A DNA stretch of 64,000 bases, taken from Chromobotia macracanthus (Eukaryota > Chordata > Actinopteri > Cypriniformes > Botiidae). Positions within the stretch are counted from its first letter, which is position 1; the number at the start of each line of letters is the position of its first letter. The notes below the pieces were generated by a model. That model was not told the DNA's origin and searched no databases. It saw only the letters and a list, made by a program, of their open reading frames with translations. The stretch covers positions 1,898,501-1,962,500 of the forward strand of contig JAZGTH010000009.1 in the NCBI GenBank assembly GCA_036877525.1, in the 5' to 3' direction. Shown piece after piece: positions 56,326-64,000 of this stretch. A program made the position numbers and the translations under genes.

Positions 56326-57729
56326 CTGGATGTACCTGTTAAATGTTTTTTTAATGTGTCTTCTAGACACAATTGTTATGTTAATAATACAATGCTTTTA
56401 TGAATATTTAAAAAGAATCACAGAAAGACGTCATTATGAGATGCTCTGTACAAACTCCTCTGTATTCCTGAAGCTGAGATAAGAATCTTATCATGTCATT
56501 TACACTCTTCAAGTAAGTTCATGTAGTCTTACTGAGCTATGTAACAAGTCTCAGCAAGGCAAGCACTACATGTTTCAAACATCAAGAAGTGCTGAAAATG
56601 TTTCATTACTCATAAATGAAGGGATTGTTTACAGATAATCTTCACAGAGGCTCATTTATCTTTCTCAATGCTGTGTATTCTTTTTTAGGATTTAAAAGGT
56701 CAAGCTATGTACATTTGCATATGCAATACAATAATTAGCCACAGGAGAAAGTTTCAGTAAAATCATAATTGCCAAAACTTAAACCAATTCAGATGAATTA
56801 CGTATTTTTTCCCCTTTACACATAAAAGGAACCGCAGGCAGAAATACCAGATGCAGAGAGAGGAAATTAAACAGAAGTGTCTGTGACTAAAATCCACCAC
56901 CAAATAAACCACAGAATATGTTGTAAAGTCTTCCATCTGCCTCCAATTTTTCCTTTTGACAAGTTTTTATTTCTCTTCACCAGCTAATAAGTTTTAAAAA
57001 TGTGTCCTAAAGCATCTAAAGCATAAGACACACTTGTTAGGTTTTGTGTGTGTGTGTGATAGTTTCATGTAATGACTTGCTCTACTTTTTTATCATGGGT
57101 AATTTACTCTAGCTGGTATTTTAACACGTCAAAACCACATTCTTGTGTTTCCTGCTAGTTTAAACTATTATCAGATCACCAGGTCAAGCATTATTACAAA
57201 TGCCACGTGTGTAATGATTACAAACATGAGAGATGATTGTTGTTAACATTTTACCATTTAAAATCAAGATTTCCAATTGCACTTTAATAAAGACACAAAC
57301 ATAGATACTCCCGGATAAGACAATGGAAGAAAGAATCATTATTGAATTTTATTTTCTCAGAGTCTGAATGATCTGCAGTGGGTGACCAGTGCCCCCTTGA
57401 GGACATTGAGAGTAACTCTAACTTTCATCACAAGTTCACAATGAAAACTAGAAGGAAAGTCCAGCACTCACTTTCTGTTCACACTTTCCTTCCCACACCG
57501 TGATGCAATACATGGAAACATACGTAATGTTCAAACCAGATAAGCTTCAGAGGTAAAAAGAAGCTGTACAACAAGTTTCCATTCTAACTAGATATTGTTC
57601 ATTACATGTTTGTATTGATGCATTTATTATTTTAATTGTATTGGATTGTTTTAAATTGTTATGTACTATATTAATACATTGATATTTTATTTATATTTAT
57701 TTTAAGCTGTAAATAGTTCTGAGGTATTA

Positions 57730-57875
57730 TTTACATTTACGCATTTGGCAGATGCTTTTATCCAAAGTAACTTACAGAACATTCATGTTATACATTTAAT
57801 CAGTATGTGTGTTCCCAGTTATCGAACCGACAACCTTTGTGCTGCTAACACAATGCTCTACCTAATATTCCTTTA
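57730..57875 (-). repeat. tRNA-derived SINE, type 1, minus strand
   Basis: Plus-strand reading: TTTACGCATTTGGCAGATGC and TTTTATCCAAAGTAACTTAC (reversed L2-like tail), then GTTCCCAGTTATCGAACCGA (reversed B box). A near-complete copy. Confidence 0.8.
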
Positions 57876-58689
57876 AAAGTAGTTCACCTGATACTTAAGA
57901 TGACATCCTGAGGTCAATAAAAATAATCGTGTGATATTATATTCTCTTATTCTCTATTTTCTGAGACAATTTGCTTAATGTACAAGCCACAAGAGGGCCA
58001 AGCTGGAAAAGATACATTAAGACTGTATACAACCAGCTGTGACTGAAATGTGACTGAACAGTGAATTGTATTACAGGAAACAGAAAGTCAGGCAGTTTGC
58101 CATACAGTGACTGAATCTCTCACTTGATTCCAAGAGCTACTTCTACTAAATTCTCTCTCTCTTTCTGTCTCCATCATCTATCAATCTATGAATCATAAAT
58201 GGAGTTATTCCAAACGAGAGAGCACATCAGAGACAGAGGTACAGTATCCACAGCGTGCACGCAGCTGTCAGGAGACATTCCAGATCTGGTTGTGAGGAGA
58301 TGTTTGTTGATGTGAGGTGTCCAGTAAGACACAGGCTGGAGTCTATTAAGAGCTCAGCGGCTTTGCCATTTTCGGTCAAAGCACATTCCAGAGGAGCAGA
58401 GGTTCTGCTTAAAGAGTCATCCACATGCTCCTGCGGTACTGTTAATAATGATGCACAGAATTAAGAGTCTCTTCTACTTCTGCACGTCTGTGATCGAAAG
58501 GATTAAAGTGAGTTGGTTTATTTTAGAAATTAAACTGAATTTTAATAAATCGCTTGAAATGTCCTGGACGATATTTAAAATGTAACTTTTTGAAAAGTTT
58601 GAATGTGTCAGAAAACACATAACAAAAATGGTTTGAGGATCTTCTAAGCCGTGGCAGAACAGAAATCCTGGTTCACGCTTCAGAATAAA

Positions 58690-58895
58690 GTTTCTAAAAA
58701 GGGTTCTTCATAGTGATGCTGTAAAAGAAACATTTTTTGTTCCTCAAAGAACCTTTTAGTTAAAGTTTCTTAAAAGATTTTTATATCTTTTTCTAATCTG
58801 TAGATAATTTTTCCACTACAGAGAACCTGTGGTTCAACAGAAAGGAACCAAACAGCCCAACAAAGAACCTTTCAGGAACCTGTATCTTTAAGAGT
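58690..58895 (-). repeat. Dispersed GGTTCTTT-type repeat, copy 2
   Basis: Reverse complement shows GGTTCTTTGAGGAACAAAAA and CAGCATCACTATGAAGAACC, matching 4545-4712 in order. Opposite orientation to copy 1. Confidence 0.6.
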
Positions 58896-59259
58896 GTAGA
58901 GTAAAGAGTGTAGAGTACAGTTAGTTTGGGACAAGGTGAGGTGTGGCTTATTCACAAACAACACAAAGAAACAGATATTGTGTAATAAGCATCATTTATT
59001 TTTGGAAACGTAATTGTCTTAACACAGTGTGTATTGTAATGCGTTGGGTGTCAACAGGTATTACATATTACGTATTACATATATTACAACACCAGTCATA
59101 TGAAGACATGTTGGGAGTACATGTGTGTCATGTTAAAACGTTAAACGTCACTGCAGTACATTCACATCCTGTGTCCTGTACGTCGAGTCAGACAGATTAT
59201 TGCAGTGACACAGAAGGGAAGTCCCATCTAAACATGTAAATGAAGCAGCAACTCTAAAT

Positions 59260-59485
59260 ATCTGTTTAATGTTAACATTATTGCTTTGTTGTAAAAGCGT
59301 TATTCAAACATTTATTCTGTAATGTTTTTAAAACATCCCACTAACATTTTAAAAGGTTTTTGATGTTAATGTATGTAACGTTAAAAAAGCGTTCCACTAC
59401 CATTACTGCAAGAATGTTTTTGATAACTCTGATGATGAATATTTAGAGAGTGTTAGCCAACGTTCTGAGAATGTTCCCTGTCAGT
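59260..59485 (+). repeat. AACGTTC-type MITE-like repeat, 5'-truncated
   Basis: From AATGTTAACATTATTGCTTT to GCCAACGTTCTGAGAATGTT then CCCTGTCAG, collinear with the 3' two thirds of the 62700-63020 copy. Confidence 0.65.
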
Positions 59486-60906
59486 AATGGTGAGACACTT
59501 ACAGACATTCATATTTACAGCGCGCGCTGTATTTCTCTACTGCAGACTTTGTTTTTGTGTGATTTCTCAGACCACACCTTCTGAGGGGTCATTTTTTTCC
59601 TTACATGCCTCTGAGAGCAGCGGCCTGCCAAGACTCTTGTATTTACAGAACAGTTCCTTTTTTGGTGCGATAAGGCCGCACATACGGCTGAAGAGGACGG
59701 ATAAACGAATCTCTCTCTCTCAGTGAGGACAGCTGAGCGGAAAATGGCCTAAAAAGAGGCAGACAAATACTGCAAATGTGTTTACTGGAGAATAATTGGG
59801 ACTGACCTTTCCCCTGTCAGGAATGTATCCAAAAGGGAAAAAAACACAGGATATAGGCAGCCCTGCCTGTGGTAAACTGATGTGATTATTGGGTGTGTGT
59901 GTGTTGCATCACAGTCTTTTTTCACTTATTTGTAATTGTTACAATCGATTCCTTCCATCTGTGTCAACCTGTCATTCTTTTGTGCTTCATTACTTGATCT
60001 GAAGATTAATCATAAGCATTTACATGAATTGTTTTCATTGTATCCTTGATCTGGAACTACAGACCGAAGCAGATGGACAGCTACCAAAAACTAAAACAAA
60101 AGCAATTAGTATCTTTAAACTTCATTCATCATTTCCCCTGTAATGATTCATAAATAGATCATCAGCATTTCACAAGTTCATTAGAAAGTAAACTGACTGG
60201 TTTGTTATGCTTTTTGTTGAATGCATTGTTTTGGTCTGGATATGACTGTATCATATCTTGTATTACTTCAGTCTCATCACCTGGGTTCTTTAAAAAGCTC
60301 TCTAGTGGTCAAGCATCTACAGGTCTCAATCATCAGGTAAACACGAGTTCTCCAGCATTTTGTTTAGAAGATTAGAAGATAAAACAGGACAGCAGTCTCA
60401 GAATCATGCACGTCTTATAAGACTTCTCACAATTGCTTGGTGCCACAGGACAAATGTTACGCTGTTTGTTTTGTGTTTAGTTTCTGTAGAATTATATAGT
60501 GTTTTAAAATGTAGTGTTCTTCAGTGGCCCTAGATGTCCCTGTATGTATTCTCTCTCAGTTAATATATACATCAGAGGAATTTTAGTTTTAATCTCAACT
60601 GCTTTGTGACACTCTGGAGGGATTTTAGTGTTTGATCAAAAACCATAATGTAAATATTCATGGTGTAGTTGTTTTGCTCTTTAAGAGTATGCAGGTCATG
60701 TGTGGCTATATTCAAACTGAGGATAAGTGGATTTAAAGGCATTGCCAGAAACATTAATTGTCAATTTGCTGTTACTTGTAGTAATTTTGTGGCACAAATT
60801 GTTAATTTGCATGTCTCAATATGGTCAGACCAATCAAGCTGCACCTTCAGCAGGTAATTTGCATTGGCTGCCATCGTCCACACGAAAAAATTGGAAAATG
60901 GCCACT

Positions 60907-61060
60907 GGAATGCCCTGTGATGAGGCAGGAGGATGCTGGGATTGGAGCGTTTTACTCCAAGTCATCCCTAAAAAGGCTTTAGTGAAGTAAGGCTGCCGAT
61001 GTGAGCGCAGCCCAGACTCCTTGTTTGGGATGTGGAGGGTGCGGTGAGCAAGGATGAGAG
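60907..61060 (+). promoter_or_regulatory. acta2 promoter with two CArG boxes
   Basis: An MCAT-type GGAATG at 60907-60912, CArG box CCTAAAAAGG at 60967-60976, CArG-like CCTTGTTTGG at 61019-61028, and a TATA-like CTACATAAGA near 61051. CCTTGTTTGG is, from memory, identical to one of the two promoter CArG boxes of mammalian ACTA2, including its G-substituted core. SRF/myocardin control in smooth muscle is expected. Confidence 0.8.
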
Positions 61061-61142
61061 CTACATAAGAACATCACAAGCCAGTAAGCAGCACACCATC
61101 ACCAAGCGGCTACACCCCCGGCCAGCACTGTCAGGGTGAGTT

Positions 61143-61225
61143 CCATTCAACATGTATTTATATAGCACAAAATGTTTGTACAAAATGTTGCATTGTTTCA
61201 AAGCAGCTTTACATATAAAGAAAAG
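61143..61225 (-). repeat. Short interspersed repeat tail, minus strand
   Basis: TTCCATTCAACATGTATTTA, TATAGCACAAAATG and GTTTCAAAGCAGCTTTACAT are the reverse of the GCTGCTTTGAAA-type tail at 28585. It begins eight bases after the acta2 exon 1 donor. Confidence 0.55.
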
Positions 61226-62153
61226 AAAAACAAAAAACTATGAAATATATTTATAAAATATATATAAATTATGAACTATATATATATATATATAACACAT
61301 ACAGAATACATGGTGTTATTTTATTGTCTCATAAGATGCATATTACTAATACTAATTAGTGATAGTAAGATTGTAATCGGTTTATTAATATACTGACTAC
61401 ATAATATACTGACAGATATAAATTGACTAAAGTGATAACTACAACACATTTGAACCATTTAAAGAAACGGGTGTGCATCAGAAATACATCTGAAATATGT
61501 CACAGCATCTGAAGAGTCAGTCAGTCAGTGTCAGTACGCATTATCAGGGTAACTTGCCTCACATCACTGAAAGCAGTTTTTTATGTTGTGATCTTTACCT
61601 GATGCTGAGAGTTTTGAATGCTTTATGTGTTGTGTGTGCAACAGATAATATAGTTTTGTTGAAACCAATAGTTTACTGTACATTTAGAAAAATGGTTATT
61701 GTAGAAACAACCTTTTTTTAACGTTTTGTTCTTTCTGTGGTTGGCTAGATAGTGGCTGTTTTTCACTGTAATTTTACCTGTAATTTTACTATATATATTA
61801 CTGTATCTGTATTACTGTACTGTGTAATCTTTTTACACTGAAAATAAATGATGTGTTTTAAATAATCACCCTTTCTGTAAAAAATACTGTAAATACTAGT
61901 ACAAGTAGTCCATTTACTCTTCAGGTTTTTGAATTACTATTTTGTAATCCAATGCTAAAAGCATATGCGTGTGATTTGTTTATAAGCAGTTACTCTGCAT
62001 GTGCAGTATATCACAGAAGCAAAGCTGTCTGTGATCTTTATGCTGGTATCTGTCATGTGATTTTATGATGATGCTGAATGTTATCACAAGAGAGAGTTTG
62101 AAAATGAATGTAAACGTTTAAGCACAGAAAGGCTGTAGATGGCTTGACTATGA

Positions 62154-62290
62154 CTAAATATGGTCCTTCTGGACCGGGACCAACCGCCTCCCTCCCCGCA
62201 GTCTTTCTCATAAACTGTTGCAGGGATGGAGGGAGGGTGAGCTTGGGAAGTCCAGAGTCTAACATGATTCCCCATCATTTCCAAATTAGG
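62154..62290 (+). promoter_or_regulatory. acta2 intron 1 CArG candidate enhancer
   Basis: Perfect CArG box CCAAATTAGG at 62281-62290 and a nine-of-ten CTAAATATGG at 62154-62163, inside a GC-richer island of intron 1. Mammalian ACTA2 needs an intron 1 CArG box for smooth-muscle expression, so this is a plausible counterpart. Confidence 0.6.
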
Positions 62291-62699
62291 AAGTTTTCCG
62301 ATGGTGCAACATTCACGTATAGAGACTTGAGGACACTGTAGTGACAAAAGAGGAAGACTTTATGAAAATGTAGATACCTTTTCCATTTGAAGAAATTACA
62401 TTTTATACTAAATTTGAACCAGATATGAATCTTTTTTAATCATTTCTTGCATGAGTTAGAATTACTGTAATAGTTCAAATTATACTGCCGAAGCAATGCT
62501 TAAAATGTAGTTTAAATGAAAAAATGTTCCCTCACTGCACAGAAAATAAAGGCTGCACAATAATAACTTTATGAATGGACTTTTCACGTAGGCCTACAAC
62601 TGGTAAGATTTCTTTGTAGTATGTCCATTCATGTTTTTAAGGAGTGGGGCGTGGTAAATATTTCTTTGCTTCTTATCACTGCACAACCCACACAAGTAC

Positions 62700-63020
62700 C
62701 CCAGCTAACAATTGTGGGTTGTAAGAACGTTTCTCCAATGTTTCTTTTAAGTAACAAACCGTTAAAATGTTATTTTGAATGTTTTAAGTATTGGCATTGC
62801 ATTCACATTATTGCTTGGTTATAAAACACTGTTTAAACATTTTTATAATTCTGTAACATTTTTAAAATGTTCCACTAACTACTTAAGAATGACATTTTTG
62901 ATATATGATATATAACATTAAAACATTGTACTAATGTTACTGCAAGAACATTTTTTGATAATGTTGAGAAAAGTTTTGGAGAGTGTTAGCCAATGTTCTG
63001 AGAACGTTCCCTGCTAGTTA
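62700..63020 (+). repeat. AACGTTC-type MITE-like repeat, full-length copy
   Basis: CCAGCTAACAATTGTGGGTT at the left and GAGAACGTTCCCTGCTAGTT at the right; the two ends are weakly inverted (AGCTAAC versus CTAGCAG). Internal order as in 20385-20700. It ends about 125 bp before acta2 exon 2. Confidence 0.75.
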
Positions 63021-63188
63021 GAACAGTATCATAGATTTACACTGTTTTGTGCTTTACAGCCCAAGAAAGACCTGCTGTAATCTGACAGAAATAACAGGTG
63101 TTCAGCACATTAATGCTGTAGTGTCTGATTCTAACATGTCTGCAGTGATTGTCTCCTGCTGGAGTGAGGAAGGAAATCGGAGCTGAAA

Positions 63189-63748
63189 ATGTGTGACGAC
63201 GAGGAAAGCACCGCCCTCGTGTGTGATAATGGATCGGGTCTGTGTAAGGCAGGCTTCGCCGGGGATGACGCTCCCAGAGCAGTGTTCCCGTCCATAGTGG
63301 GTCGTCCCAGACATCAGGTGAGCGCAACACACTCCACTAGTTGGAGATTTGCGCCACAAACACTCCAGACCAAAAGCAACAAACACACAATATAAGATCA
63401 CAAACTCGTCTTAATGATAGATTGGATCAGCACCAATCCAAGTTTAGTCTGTATTTATGTAATATTATGTTATCTTAATCTGACTGACAGTATGTAGTGG
63501 AAAACTGGACCGCTGCCCGGAGTTCCCGTGTACCAAAAAGATCAAAGTAGAGTTAACTGGAAATGACTCCTGACAGGAAGATCTACTGACTGTGTCGGCC
63601 TGTTTCGCTCTGTCTGCAGGGAGTGATGGTGGGAATGGGGCAGAAAGACAGCTATGTTGGTGATGAGGCCCAAAGCAAAAGGGGAATCCTGACCCTCAAG
63701 TACCCCATAGAGCACGGCATCATCACAAACTGGGATGACATGGAGAAG
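63189..63748 (+). CDS. acta2: acta2, smooth-muscle alpha-2 actin, N-terminal part (two coding exons)
   Basis: The non-coding exon 1 probably spans about 61080-61135 (donor G/GTGAG). Exon 2 starts after TGCAG at 63145 and codes from ATG 63189 to 63317. Exon 3 is 63620-63748; the rest lies beyond the window. The product begins MCDDEESTALVCDNGSGLCK, the Met-Cys-acidic start of muscle-type actins. It continues through AGFAGDDAPRAVFPSIVGRP, GVMVGMGQKDSYVGDEAQSK (with the DNase-loop HQGVMVGMG joined across the splice) and YPIEHGIITNWDDMEK: 86 residues of about 377. The protein polymerises into contractile filaments of vascular and visceral smooth muscle. Assignment to acta2, not another muscle actin, rests on the VCDNGSGLCK version, the CArG-bearing promoter and the conserved neighbourhood. 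Confidence 0.93.
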
Positions 63749-64000
63749 GTACGCAGATCCTATCAGCCAGTCCAACAGATAATGAACCCGTACGAGATAA
63801 AAAACAGATCCACAGCCTCTTCTATTATGTATATGAGACCAAAACAATGAGACCCTACGAGATGTAATACTGGCCGATAGTCTACAACCTTTCTAAAATA
63901 CCAGAGAAATGATTAAAAAGTGTTGTGTGTTAAACAGTAGGTGTTTTCTTTAAAGGTGCAATCTGCAACTTCTTGGAGGATCAAGTTGAGCAAGTCCATG

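Larger units (their letters stand above)
51240..60900. other. Gene-poor interval ch25h-acta2
   Basis: About 9.7 kb without a recognisable exon; open frames are short and domain-free. In mammals FAS lies between CH25H and ACTA2, but I could not recognise it here. Small exons of a fast-evolving gene could escape reading by eye. The identifiable content is repeats at 52215, 55284, 56108, 57730, 58690 and 59260. Confidence 0.55.

Noticed and set aside
1..64000. Prokaryotic-type systems (CRISPR arrays, operons, toxin-antitoxin pairs)
   Set aside because: The DNA is clearly vertebrate. No spaced direct-repeat arrays or ribosome-binding-site-led gene clusters were seen.

Overview
The window is vertebrate nuclear DNA, most likely from a cyprinid-type teleost fish. 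It has intron-rich genes with GT..AG junctions, tRNA-derived SINEs, a dead Tc1-like transposon and several teleost-style short repeat families. The gene set (kif20b, pank1 with miR-107 in an intron, slc16a12, an IFIT cluster, ch25h, acta2) matches, from memory, the human 10q23.31 neighbourhood read in reverse. No species or paralogue letter is assigned.

Layout. 1-3.6 kb: the last ten coding exons of kif20b (+). 3.6-6.7 kb: intergenic. 6.7-13.9 kb: pank1 (+), with a CRE-rich promoter, a 28-bp triplication that creates two tiny upstream ORFs, a candidate second promoter and first exon, intronic mir-107, and a Tc1 element close to the microRNA. Its 3' UTR follows, to about 16.5 kb. 17.9-24.2 kb: slc16a12 (+), six coding exons, with introns rich in SINEs and MITE-like repeats.

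24.4-49.1 kb: an interferon-responsive IFIT cluster on the minus strand. It holds one nearly intact copy with a 2-nt frameshift, a C-terminal fragment that stops at an artefact-like low-complexity stretch, and three large tandem units (about 6.1, 6.6 and 5.0 kb). Each unit carries an intact two-exon IFIT gene of about 476 residues with an upstream ISRE. The first two units also carry a broken IFIT. The array ends in a 1.5-kb inverted repeat that leaves an orphan ISRE, TATA-like box and IFIT exon 1 on the plus strand, pointing at ch25h.

50.1-51.2 kb: ch25h (+), intronless, with a TATA box. 51.2-60.9 kb: a repeat-bearing interval with no recognisable gene. 60.9-64 kb: the start of acta2 (+), with CArG boxes in the promoter and intron 1, a non-coding first exon, and two coding exons before the window ends.

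The local biology combines CoA synthesis (pank1/miR-107), monocarboxylate-type transport (slc16a12), and antiviral or sterol defence by IFIT proteins and 25-hydroxycholesterol. All exon structures were read by eye from reading frames, splice sites and remembered family sequences; no alignment or search was run.
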